From positions 1 to 5,956 of the forward strand of contig CAKTJA010000083.1 of the NCBI GenBank assembly GCA_934567115.1: 5,956 nt of DNA, in the 5' to 3' direction. Both the position numbers and the translations under genes were made by a program. Below are positions 1 to 5,516 of this stretch, piece by piece; position 1 is the stretch's first letter, and the number at the start of each line of letters is the position of its first letter. The notes under the pieces were generated by a model. The model was not told where the DNA came from and ran no database searches. It worked only from the letters and a program-made list of their open reading frames with translations. This DNA is from an uncultured Oscillospiraceae bacterium. GTDB lineage: Bacteria; Bacillota; Clostridia; Oscillospirales; Oscillospiraceae.

Positions 1-146
1 GCACCGAGATGTGCATGCCCGGCGATAACGTTGACATGAACGTTGAGCTGATCACCCCCATCGCTATCGAGAAGGGTCTCCGCTTCGCTATCCGCGAGGG
101 CGGTCGTACCGTCGGCTCCGGCGTCGTTATCGAAGTCAAGGACTAA
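1..146 (+). CDS. tuf: Elongation factor Tu, C-terminal end (5' partial)
   Basis: The reading frame enters at base 3 and ends at TAA 144-146, giving the last 47 residues. They begin [20 protein letters not shown] and end [10 protein letters not shown], which is the highly conserved end of EF-Tu domain III, including the [10 protein letters not shown] stretch. EF-Tu is the cytoplasmic GTPase that delivers aminoacyl-tRNA to the ribosome. About 350 residues, including the GTP-binding domain, lie upstream of the window. Codon choice (many GTT, GCT, GGT and CGT) differs from the GCG/GGC-rich genes further on, as expected for a very highly expressed gene. A strong terminator starts 15 bases after the stop, so tuf is the last gene of its transcript. 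The identification is near certain. Confidence 0.97.
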   Translation, partial: TEMCMPGDNVDMNVELITPIAIEKGLRFAIREGGRTVGSGVVIEVKD

Positions 147-161
147 TTTCCTTCCAACAGG

Positions 162-201
162 ATAAAGAGAAAGACAGCCGAAAGGCTGTCTTTCTCTTTA
201 T
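162..201 (+). terminator. Intrinsic terminator of tuf
   Basis: A perfect 18-bp inverted repeat (162-179 with 184-201) encloses a GAAA tetraloop. The functional core is probably AGACAGCC-GAAA-GGCTGTCT, followed by the U-rich tail TTCTCTTTAT. The matching A-rich segment in front means it could also act on the minus strand. It lies 15 bases after the tuf stop. Confidence 0.92.
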
Positions 202-383
202 GGGAAGGCAAATCTTCGAACGGGGCTGGCCGCATGTGAGGAAAGTAAGCTCTGCCTGACCGTCGTGCCGACGCGTACAGCCGGTCAGGGGCTGCGCGGG
301 GCGTAAATGCCGGCTCGGTCGAATTTACGGGAAATGCGAATACAAAACGGAATTTTCTCATAGAAAATTGCAGGATGTTATCG

Positions 384-421
384 AAAAAGGGCTGCGCGGT
401 CAAAACCGCACAGTCCTTTTT
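384..421. terminator. Bidirectional intrinsic terminator
   Basis: A 17-position stem (384-400 with 405-421) has one G-U wobble and one C-A mismatch, and the loop is CAAA. It starts with AAAAA and ends with TTTTT, so either strand would give a GC-rich stem followed by a U tract. It sits between tuf (plus) and the DUF4830 gene (minus), which converge. It is the first minus-strand terminator that I see after the DUF4830 stop, about 620 bases downstream of it. Confidence 0.75.
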
Positions 422-539
422 GCTGCGATGTGGGGCCGGACATTAGATGCGCGGTTGAAAGAAAGGCTGACCTATATGCGGTGGACAGCTGTAAATTCGA
501 AAAGTGCGGAAAGACCTGCTGGGCGCGGAGATGTGAGCA

Positions 540-567
540 GCGCATAGCGCTTCGGAGCGTTGTGCGC
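540..567 (+). other. Stable 12-bp hairpin upstream of the orphan terminator
   Basis: GCGCATAGCGCT (540-551) pairs with AGCGTTGTGCGC (556-567) around a TCGG loop, with two G-U wobbles. The wobbles pair only in the plus-strand RNA; on the minus strand they become A-C mismatches. This hints that the plus strand is the transcribed one. Together with the terminator at 622-661 it could belong to a small RNA. I see no convincing promoter in front of it. Confidence 0.35.
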
Positions 568-621
568 CATTTCGACGGGGGGCCTTGGAATAGAAGCAAC
601 TTGGTGTGTGCCAACATTTTA

Positions 622-661
622 AGCTGAGAACCGGGACGCGAGGCTCCGGTTCTCGGCTTTT
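622..661 (+). terminator. Intrinsic terminator with no gene upstream
   Basis: The left arm 622-634 (AGCTGAGAACCGG) pairs with 646-658 (CCGGTTCTCGGCT), giving 13 pairs including one wobble, with an 11-base loop. TTTT and then GCATTTTT follow, so it is oriented for plus-strand transcripts. On the minus strand the following sequence is CTTAAAATG, which is a poor U tract. No protein gene lies between this and the terminator at 384-421, so it may end a small non-coding transcript. Confidence 0.75.
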
Positions 662-743
662 GCATTTTTGATGATCCATGTGACACGAGCTGCCGGTTTT
701 GTGGTACATTATCGGGGAGTTCCCGCCTCAATGGTATTGCATA

Positions 744-808
744 TTGTAAAGCATTTCCACCTGCGTGCAATTGGGATCGCGGCTTTCGAAAGTCTTATTG
801 CTTTACAA
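744..808. repeat. Spaced inverted repeat (10-bp arms)
   Basis: TTGTAAAGCA (744-753) and its exact reverse complement TGCTTTACAA (799-808) are separated by 45 bases. That spacer contains the palindrome CTTTCGAAAG (783-792). A smaller pair, ATTGCA (736-741) and TGCAAT (766-771), overlaps it. It could be the closing stem of a structured RNA or a chance pairing. No flanking direct repeats or transposase gene were seen. Confidence 0.4.
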
Positions 809-848
809 CGCTTCCGACCAGCGAGGAGATACGGTTTCCGGGACGGAG

Positions 849-984
849 GCCGCGCCCCGGCTCATTCCCCGCATTGCCGGGCGGCAGTCCGAAGCCCGCA
901 GGGGTTCCACCCCTGAGAAGGCGGAAGGATGCGGACGGCGGGTTCGGGACCGGTGGGATAGAGGGCGATGGAGCGGTATCGCCC
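849..984. other. GC-rich segment with nested stem-loops (possible structured RNA)
   Basis: Three adjacent folds can be drawn. The first pairs 849-853 with 881-885 and 857-861 with 876-880, with a 3-base bulge. The second pairs 887-899 with 938-950 (12 pairs, two single-base bulges) and encloses a perfect hairpin, AGGGGT-TCC-ACCCCT (900-914). The third is a 7-bp hairpin, GGGCGAT with ATCGCCC (963-969 with 978-984). High GC content makes fortuitous stems likely. I recognise no known RNA family. On the minus strand this would be the 3' untranslated region of the DUF4830 gene. Confidence 0.25.
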
Positions 985-1042
985 GCCCGGGGCGCGGCTG
1001 TCCGCGTTGACCGAAGGTCTATTGGCAGATGGCGCAACGGGT

Positions 1043-1495
1043 CTACTGCTTTGCGGGAAATTCCAGAGGGGCGATGAAGCCGCCCTCCCCGGTGCAGAGA
1101 ATGTCGCCCGCAACGACCTCCCCGTCGAAGAGGTAGAGGTCGGCCTGACATGGCGCGCCGGTGGGATGGTTCGTCACGGTGTATGTGCAGCGCTCGAGCG
1201 TTTTTCCACAGTACCGGCTCAGGTCAAAGCCCTGACGGAGCTGAAGCGCGTTGTAGCTGAGGTAAGGCTCCTGCAATTCGCGGGGGAGCGTGAGCGAGAG
1301 AAGCTCCACCGGCTCGCGCTCGACCTCCCAGCCCAGCGCAGCAAGGTAGTCGATGCGTTGGTCGTTGGCCTGATCGGACGAGACGTCCGCTGCGGTGCAG
1401 AAGCGCAGAAGGAAAATGCCGATGGCCGCAAGAAGCACGAGGAAGAGGATCCGGATCGCTTTTCGCTTGCTGTATTTCATGGTGTAGATGAACAC
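1043..1495 (-). CDS. Membrane-anchored DUF4830 domain protein
   Basis: This 150-residue protein starts at GTG 1495. AAAGGA lies 9 bases upstream of it, whereas the in-frame ATG at 1480 has no ribosome binding site. Residues 8-12 are basic (SKRKA) and about 13-32 form one hydrophobic segment (IRILFLVLLAAIGIFLL), so the rest probably lies outside the membrane. No proper lipobox precedes C33. Residues about 45-145 resemble DUF4830: QRIDYLAALGWEVEREPVE, then YNALQLRQGFDLSRY, then a TYTVTN strand and DLYLFDGEVVAGDI. The function of this family is unknown. Besides C33 the outer domain has four cysteines (96, 103, 116, 134) that could form disulfides. It stands alone, convergent with tuf and divergent from rsuA. 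The family call rests on remembered consensus, not a search. Confidence 0.82.
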   Translation of the reverse strand: MFIYTMKYSKRKAIRILFLVLLAAIGIFLLRFCTAADVSSDQANDQRIDYLAALGWEVEREPVELLSLTLPRELQEPYLSYNALQLRQGFDLSRYCGKTLERCTYTVTNHPTGAPCQADLYLFDGEVVAGDILCTGEGGFIAPLEFPAKQ

Positions 1496-1522
1496 GGCGT
1501 CACATCCTTTCGCAAAAAGCTA

Positions 1523-1551
1523 TTCCAAAACCGCCCGGATTATGATAGGAT
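1523..1551 (+). promoter_or_regulatory. Candidate promoter for the RsuA-family gene
   Basis: TTCCAA (1523-1528) and TAGGAT (1546-1551) are 17 bases apart, in the short divergent gap between the DUF4830 and rsuA starts. Both boxes are weak matches. An overlapping TATGAT (1541-1546) is a better -10 box but has no good -35 partner. A transcript would start about 1558 with a leader of about 24 bases. I could not assign a minus-strand promoter for the DUF4830 gene with confidence. Confidence 0.35.
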
Positions 1552-1581
1552 AAACAAAAACAGGCAGGGCGGGTGTGCAAA

Positions 1582-2295
1582 ATGGCAAAGGAAAGACTGG
1601 ACAAGCTCATCGCCTCGACGGGGCGCTGGTCGCGCCGCGAGGTCAGGCAGCTCGTACGCGAGGGGCGCGTGCTGGCGGACGGAAGGATCGTTCAGAGCGC
1701 GGAGGAAAAGTTCGATCCGGAGCTGTGCGCGCTCTGCGTCAACGGCGCACCGCTCACGCTGCGAAAGCGCACGCTCGTGATGCTTTACAAGCCGGCGGGG
1801 GTCCTCAGCGCGACGGAGGACGGGCGTGGGAAAACCGTTCTGGATCTGCTTACGCCGGAGCTGCGGAAGATCGGCGTGTTTCCCGTCGGGCGGCTCGACA
1901 AGGACACGGAGGGGCTTTTGCTGCTTACCGACGACGGCGCGCTGGCGCACGCGCTGCTTTCGCCGAAAAAGCATGTGGACAAGGTGTATTACGCCCGCGT
2001 GTCCGGGCGGCTGACCGGGGAGGACTGCGAGGCGTTTGAAAAGGGGATGACGCTTGGCGACGGCCTCAGGTGTATGCCGGCGTCGCTGGAGATCCTTACG
2101 GCGGGGGAGCGGAGCGAGTGCCTTGTCACGCTGCGGGAGGGGAAGTTCCATCAGGTCAAGCGGATGCTCGCCGCGCGCGGCAAGCCGGTGGAGTACCTGA
2201 AAAGGCTTTCGATGGGGCCGCTTCAGCTGGACGAAACGCTTGCGCCGGGCGGGTTCCGGCTGCTGACTCCCGAGGAGGAGAAAGCTTTGAAGTAA
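1582..2295 (+). CDS. rsuA: 16S rRNA pseudouridine synthase, RsuA family
   Basis: This 237-residue cytoplasmic enzyme isomerises uridine to pseudouridine in rRNA; RsuA itself modifies 16S U516. ATG 1582 is chosen because GGGCGGG lies about 8 bases upstream and because the protein then begins MAKERLDKLIA, the usual start of the family's S4 RNA-binding domain (about residues 3-50). A GTG at 1573 would add three residues. The catalytic domain shows YKPAGVLSAT, then the active-site motif GRLDKDTEGLLLLTDDG with D106 as the catalytic aspartate, then VYYARVSG and EGKFHQVKRM near the C-terminus. The end, LDETLAPGGFRLLTPEEE, closely resembles RsuA. Length matches RsuA (about 231). RluB/RluE/RluF-type 23S specificity cannot be excluded from sequence alone. 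It appears to be a single-gene unit, divergent from the DUF4830 gene. Confidence 0.93.
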   Translation: MAKERLDKLIASTGRWSRREVRQLVREGRVLADGRIVQSAEEKFDPELCALCVNGAPLTLRKRTLVMLYKPAGVLSATEDGRGKTVLDLLTPELRKIGVFPVGRLDKDTEGLLLLTDDGALAHALLSPKKHVDKVYYARVSGRLTGEDCEAFEKGMTLGDGLRCMPASLEILTAGERSECLVTLREGKFHQVKRMLAARGKPVEYLKRLSMGPLQLDETLAPGGFRLLTPEEEKALK

Positions 2296-2310
2296 TGGGC
2301 AAATTGCCCA
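2296..2310 (+). other. Small hairpin directly after the rsuA stop
   Basis: TGGGCA (2296-2301) pairs with TGCCCA (2305-2310) around AAT, abutting the TAA stop. No U tract follows, so it is at best a weak terminator or a 3'-end stabiliser. I see no better terminator before the next promoter at 2402, so some read-through into the downstream gene is possible. Confidence 0.35.
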
Positions 2311-2361
2311 AATCGAAATTATGTCAACTCAAAAAGCAGATGCGCTCTTTACGCTTTGGAC

Positions 2362-2397
2362 AAAAAATTTGAAAAAAATTGTGGAAAAAAGAAAAAA
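2362..2397 (+). promoter_or_regulatory. A-tract UP-like element
   Basis: Four runs of six or seven A residues (2362-2367, 2372-2378, 2385-2390, 2392-2397) lie immediately upstream of the -35 box at 2402. They cover roughly -40 to -75 relative to the predicted transcription start. Such A-rich tracts in this position typically bind the RNA polymerase alpha C-terminal domain and bend DNA. The first two tracts are spaced about one helical turn apart. Confidence 0.6.
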
Positions 2398-2401
2398 CGT
2401 C

Positions 2402-2430
2402 TTGCAAAACGGAATGTGAATCGCTATAAT
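2402..2430 (+). promoter_or_regulatory. Strong vegetative-type promoter of the CdaR-like regulator gene
   Basis: TTGCAA (2402-2407) and a perfect TATAAT (2425-2430) are separated by exactly 17 bases. Transcription would start near 2437, leaving a leader of about 53 bases before ATG 2490. The leader includes a small imperfect repeat, CTTG-ATTGG-CAAG (2438-2450), just at the predicted start, which might be an operator. Confidence 0.85.
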
Positions 2431-2489
2431 GTTATTGCTTGATTGGCAAGTTGCACAAACCGCCTGTACAAAGGCTTTGGAGGTACGAT

Positions 2490-3584
2490 ATGTCAGGAAG
2501 AATTTTCCAGAATATTGTGTTGCAGTTTAAGGACGCTGTGGAGACGGAGATCGGCGTGATCGATTCCGAGGGTACCGTCATCGCCTGTACGGAGCTGAGC
2601 GACATCGGCAACAAGTGGAGCGAGCTGGTCGAGGGCGTCAACGGCGCGGAGGACGGCATCGTCTCGCTGGGGGGCAAGACCTTCAAGGCGCTGTCCGGGT
2701 GGAACGGGCATTTTGACTTTGCCGTTTTCGCGTACGGCGACAGCGCGGTGAGCCGCGCGGCCTGCGGCATGGCGGCCGTTGCGCTCAACGCCGCGAAGAG
2801 CTACTATGAGGAAAAGTACGACAAGGGCTCCTTTGTCAAAAACATCATTTCCGACAACATCATGCTCAGCGACCTCTATATCCGCGCGAAGGAGCTGCAC
2901 GTCGAGCTGGAGCTTGACCGCGGCGTGTTCGTGATCCGCCGGCTGGACGAGCACTTCGAGGGGCTGACGGTCGAGGCTGTGCAGGGCGTTTTCCCCGATC
3001 GTCAGGCGAATTTCGTGCTTTCGATGGGCGAGAACGACATTGTGCTGATCCGGCAGCTGGACGGGGAGACCGAGACCGGCGACCTTGAGAAGATCGCGCG
3101 GCGGATCGGAGAGGCCCTGTCTGAGGACGGAGAGCCGACGGTCGTCGTCGGCATCGGCACGGTCGCCGCGCACCTGCGCGACCTCGCCAAGAGCTACAAG
3201 GAGGCGCAGATCGCCATCGAGGTCGGCAAGGTGTTCGACACGGAAAAGAGCGTGGTCAGCTATGAAAACCTCGGCATCGGGCGGCTGATCTATCAGCTTC
3301 CCACGACCCTGTGCGAGATGTTTTTGCAGGAGGTTTTCAAAAAGAACCCCATTGATTCGCTCGACAAGGAAACACTGTTTACCATCAACAAATTTTTCGA
3401 GAACAATCTGGTGCTCTCTGAAACGGCGCGCAAGCTTTTTGTGCACCGCAACACGCTGGTGTACCGGCTGGAGAAGATCAAGAAGCTTACCGGGCTTGAC
3501 CTGCGCGAGTTTGACGACGCCATCACCTTTAAGGTGGCACTGATGGTTAAGAAATATCTGGCCTCCCGCGGGATCGAGACGTGA
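2490..3584 (+). CDS. CdaR/PucR-family transcriptional regulator
   Basis: This is a 364-residue cytoplasmic DNA-binding protein. ATG 2490 is chosen because GGAGGT sits 6 bases upstream; an in-frame TTG at 2439 would start almost at the predicted transcription start and has no ribosome site. Residues about 5-105 resemble a divergent sugar-diacid recognition (CdaR sensor) domain: IVLQFKDAVETEIGVIDSEG, then IACTELSDIGNKW. Residues about 140-250 resemble the GGDEF-like middle domain of this family (VGIGTVAAHLRDLAKSYKEA). Residues about 297-353 are the C-terminal PucR-type helix-turn-helix: LSETARKLFVHRNTLVYRLE, then KIKKLTGLDL and a following helix. Known CdaR proteins activate sugar-diacid catabolism, but no such genes are nearby, so the ligand and targets are unknown. 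The gene has its own promoter and terminator. The family call is firm; the function is not. Confidence 0.9.
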   Translation: MSGRIFQNIVLQFKDAVETEIGVIDSEGTVIACTELSDIGNKWSELVEGVNGAEDGIVSLGGKTFKALSGWNGHFDFAVFAYGDSAVSRAACGMAAVALNAAKSYYEEKYDKGSFVKNIISDNIMLSDLYIRAKELHVELELDRGVFVIRRLDEHFEGLTVEAVQGVFPDRQANFVLSMGENDIVLIRQLDGETETGDLEKIARRIGEALSEDGEPTVVVGIGTVAAHLRDLAKSYKEAQIAIEVGKVFDTEKSVVSYENLGIGRLIYQLPTTLCEMFLQEVFKKNPIDSLDKETLFTINKFFENNLVLSETARKLFVHRNTLVYRLEKIKKLTGLDLREFDDAITFKVALMVKKYLASRGIET

Positions 3585-3598
3585 GGGGACGCGGACCG

Positions 3599-3632
3599 AG
3601 GACCGGGTCAAACGACCCGGTCCTTAATTTTC
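3599..3632 (+). terminator. Intrinsic terminator of the CdaR-like regulator gene
   Basis: A perfect 11-bp stem, AGGACCGGGTC (3599-3609) with GACCCGGTCCT (3614-3624), has an AAAC loop and the U-rich tail TTAATTTT. It begins 14 bases after the TGA stop and separates this gene from the ftsE operon. Confidence 0.93.
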
Positions 3633-3855
3633 GCTCGCCGCTGCTTTGCTGAAAAGGGGAACAGCTTTACAGGGAAAGACGCATGCCGCAGCGGAGGCGA
3701 AGCCTGACGCACGGTGAACGCACGGGGGAGCGCATGGCGCGTTTTCGGGGGCTTTTCGGCGAATGCGCGCGCGTCCGCCTGTCAAATTCGCGCGGAAAGC
3801 GTCAACGGAGAGTAATTTTTTGCCGCAAAAAAACGCTTTGTTTACATAATTTCTG
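3633..3855. other. Intergenic region before the ftsE promoter
   Basis: I see no gene here. Short open frames on both strands lack ribosome binding sites and recognisable protein sequence. The 3' part (3814-3850) is AT-rich and contains a TTTTTTG-CCG-CAAAAAA inverted repeat (3816-3832), which could act as an UP-like element or a weak hairpin upstream of the ftsE promoter. The 5' part is GC-rich with no feature that I can name. Confidence 0.5.
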
Positions 3856-3884
3856 TTGCCATTTGTTCTTCGCTCGCGTATAAT
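3856..3884 (+). promoter_or_regulatory. Promoter of the ftsEX operon
   Basis: TTGCCA (3856-3861) and a perfect TATAAT (3879-3884) are 17 bases apart. Transcription would start near 3891, giving a leader of about 38 bases that carries a purine-rich ribosome site (AGAGGAGAGGA, 3913-3923) ahead of ATG 3929. The AT-rich segment upstream may strengthen it. Confidence 0.85.
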
Positions 3885-3928
3885 AGGACAGGACCGGCGA
3901 CTACGGTGGAAAAGAGGAGAGGACGGCA

Positions 3929-4606
3929 ATGATTCGGCTGAACGACGTTCAGAAAGAATACGAGAACGGAACGCACGCCCTGCGCGGCGTTACGATGGAG
4001 ATCAACGACGGCGAGTTCGTTTTCCTTGTCGGCCCCTCCGGCAGCGGAAAATCGACGATCATCAAGCTTCTTACCGGCGAGATTCTGCCGAACGGCGGAA
4101 AGCTGATGATAAACGGCTTTAACCTTAACAATATTTCAGACAGGCAGATCCCGCTTCTGCGCCGCTCGATCGGCGTTATTTTTCAGGATTTCCGCCTGAT
4201 CGAAAAAAAGACGGTATACGAAAATCTGAGCTTTGCCATGCGGGCCGTGGGCTGCTCGCCGCGCGAGATCAGGAAGCGGATCCCCTATGTGCTGAAGCTG
4301 GTGGGGCTGGACGGAAAGGCGCACCAGTTCCCCAACGAGCTTTCCGGAGGAGAGCAGCAGCGCGTCGCGATTGCCCGCGCGCTGGTCAACAACCCCTATA
4401 CCATCATCGCCGACGAGCCGACGGGAAACCTCGACCCCGCCCGCTCGCTGGAGATCATGATGCTGCTTGAGCGCATCAATCAGCTTGGGACCACGGTTCT
4501 GGTCGTGACGCATGAGAAGGACCTTGTCAACAAGTTCCAAAAGCGCGTGATCACGCTGGAGCGGGGCGTTGTCGTGAGCGACGGCGTTGGTTATAAAATG
4601 AGGTAA
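3929..4606 (+). CDS. ftsE: Cell division ATP-binding protein FtsE
   Basis: This 225-residue ABC-type ATPase matches the usual FtsE length. It works on the cytoplasmic face of the membrane, bound to FtsX, and its ATP cycle drives activation of a peptidoglycan hydrolase during division or elongation. Motifs in order: Walker A GPSGSGKST (residues 35-43), Q-loop FQDFRL with Q86, signature LSGGEQQR (138-145), Walker B YTIIADEP with catalytic E163, D-loop NLDP (167-170), and switch histidine H195 in VVTHEKDL. All key residues are intact, so it should be active. FQDFRLIEKKTVYENL is characteristic of FtsE rather than of LolD-type or MacB-type relatives, and the ftsX neighbour settles the identity. 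The AGAGGAGAGGA site fixes the ATG start. Only 6 bases separate its stop from ftsX. Confidence 0.96.
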   Translation: MIRLNDVQKEYENGTHALRGVTMEINDGEFVFLVGPSGSGKSTIIKLLTGEILPNGGKLMINGFNLNNISDRQIPLLRRSIGVIFQDFRLIEKKTVYENLSFAMRAVGCSPREIRKRIPYVLKLVGLDGKAHQFPNELSGGEQQRVAIARALVNNPYTIIADEPTGNLDPARSLEIMMLLERINQLGTTVLVVTHEKDLVNKFQKRVITLERGVVVSDGVGYKMR

Positions 4607-4612
4607 CGGGCA

Positions 4613-5500
4613 ATGAGAAGACACGATTTTACATATTTTTTCCGCGAGGGCGTCGTCAACATGTTCAGCCACGGCTTTATGTCCTTCGCGGCGGTGGGGA
4701 TCACAGTGGCCTGTCTGCTGGTCATGGGGACCTTCACCCTTGTGGCGTACAACATCAACATGCAGCTCAGGCAGCTTGAGAGCGAGAACGAGATCCTTGC
4801 CTTTGTGGACGAGAGCTATACGCGCGAGCAGGGAAAGGCGCTGAAATCGAAGCTTGAGGCCATCGAAAACGTGAAAAGCGCGACCTTCATCACGAGGGAG
4901 GAGGCGCTGGCGGTTTTTGAAGAGAAGTACGAGGGGAAGTACGCGCTCGGCGATCTTGACGCGGAGATCCTGCGCGACCGCTTTGCCGTCAAGGTGGACG
5001 ACACCGGCGCCATGGAGGAGACGCGCACTGCCATCAAGACGGTGCCGGGCATTGCGGACGCCCGTGCGGACGAAAATCTGGCGGAGGGCTTTGTCGCTCT
5101 GCGCAACGTGGCGGGGATCGTGTGCATCGCCCTGATCGCGATCCTTTTCATCGTATCGGTGTTCATCATTTCGAACACCATCAAGCTTACGACCTTCGAC
5201 CGGCGCGACGAGATCGCCATTATGAAGATGGTCGGCGCGACGAACGGCTTCATTCGCTGGCCGTTCGTCTACGAGGGCTTTATTATGGGGCTGTTGAGCG
5301 CGGCGGTCGCCTTCGCTCTGCAATGGCTGCTCTATGCCACGGTGGCGAGGAGCATCGCCATGTCCGACGTGCTGCGCATTTTCAGCGTCGTGGATTTCAC
5401 CGCGATCTGGGAGCCGGTCGCGGTGGTGTTCGTCTCGGCGGGAATGCTGATCGGCGTGGGCGGGAGCCTGACGGCGATCCGGAAATTTTTACAGGTTTGA
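4613..5500 (+). CDS. ftsX: Cell division membrane protein FtsX
   Basis: This 295-residue protein is the membrane partner of FtsE. Rather than moving a solute, FtsX passes conformational change to an extracellular hydrolase activator. It shows the FtsX layout: a short cytoplasmic start containing REGVVNMFSHGFMSFAAVGI, membrane segment 1 (about 23-47), a large extracellular loop (about 48-165), then segments 2 (167-190), 3 (about 214-240) and 4 (about 268-288). Between segments 2 and 3, SNTIKLTTFDRRDEIAIMKM followed by VGAT is the conserved cytoplasmic coupling region. The outer loop (for example ENEILAFVDESYT and VKSATFITREEAL) is where the partner is expected to dock. A GAGGT site lies inside the last ftsE codons, 8 bases before the ATG, so translation is probably coupled to ftsE. 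Confidence 0.95.
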   Translation: MRRHDFTYFFREGVVNMFSHGFMSFAAVGITVACLLVMGTFTLVAYNINMQLRQLESENEILAFVDESYTREQGKALKSKLEAIENVKSATFITREEALAVFEEKYEGKYALGDLDAEILRDRFAVKVDDTGAMEETRTAIKTVPGIADARADENLAEGFVALRNVAGIVCIALIAILFIVSVFIISNTIKLTTFDRRDEIAIMKMVGATNGFIRWPFVYEGFIMGLLSAAVAFALQWLLYATVARSIAMSDVLRIFSVVDFTAIWEPVAVVFVSAGMLIGVGGSLTAIRKFLQV

Positions 5501-5516
5501 CGGAAGGGGGACGGAG

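Larger units (their letters stand above)
202..1042. other. Gene-free convergent intergenic stretch (about 840 bases)
   Basis: I find no credible protein gene here. The open frames in this stretch have no good ribosome binding site, have arginine/proline-rich low-information translations, and run through terminator hairpins. I searched by eye for tRNA T-arms and for signature motifs of RNase P RNA, SRP RNA, tmRNA and 6S RNA, and found no convincing match. The stretch contains a bidirectional terminator (384-421), an orphan plus-strand terminator (622-661), hairpins at 255-289, 351-369, 540-567, 900-914 and 963-984, and a spaced inverted repeat (744-808). It may hold a small RNA gene or decayed sequence. 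The sequence alone does not decide. Confidence 0.6.

Noticed and set aside
237..300. GAGGAAAGT followed by hairpins, reminiscent of the RNase P RNA P4 region
   Set aside because: Only nine bases match the conserved start. The rest of the P4 motif and the conserved 3' partner are absent, and a terminator at 384-421 leaves too little room for a full RNA of this family.
455..661. Possible 6S RNA, because of its length, central hairpin and terminator
   Set aside because: No long closing stem between the two ends could be drawn, and the conserved central-bubble sequences were not recognised. It is kept only as an unnamed candidate transcript.
378..770. A 130-residue minus-strand open frame in the gene-free stretch
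   Set aside because: It runs through both terminator hairpins (622-661 and 384-421), has no ribosome binding site that I can see, and resembles no known protein.
1573..1584. GTG at 1573 as the rsuA start
   Set aside because: The GGGCGGG ribosome site would overlap or abut this codon. ATG 1582 has correct spacing and gives the usual family N-terminus.
968..1780. A 270-residue plus-strand open frame covering the DUF4830 gene antisense and the start of rsuA
   Set aside because: It overlaps two genes with family matches and ribosome sites, and its translation is arginine-rich low-information sequence typical of an antisense or shifted frame in GC-rich DNA.
2439..2441. TTG at 2439 as the start of the CdaR-like regulator
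   Set aside because: It lies about at the predicted transcription start and has no ribosome site, while ATG 2490 has GGAGGT 6 bases upstream.
2493..3611. A 372-residue minus-strand open frame opposite the CdaR-like regulator gene
   Set aside because: It is a codon-shadow of a well-supported gene, has no recognisable domains, and reads through the terminator hairpin at 3599-3632.
3683..3883. A 66-residue plus-strand open frame between the regulator gene and ftsE
   Set aside because: There is no ribosome site, the composition is arginine-rich, and it runs over the ftsE promoter.
4136..5323. A 395-residue minus-strand open frame opposite ftsE and ftsX
   Set aside because: It is antisense to two confidently identified genes; its composition (many H, R, D and L residues) is that of a shadow frame.
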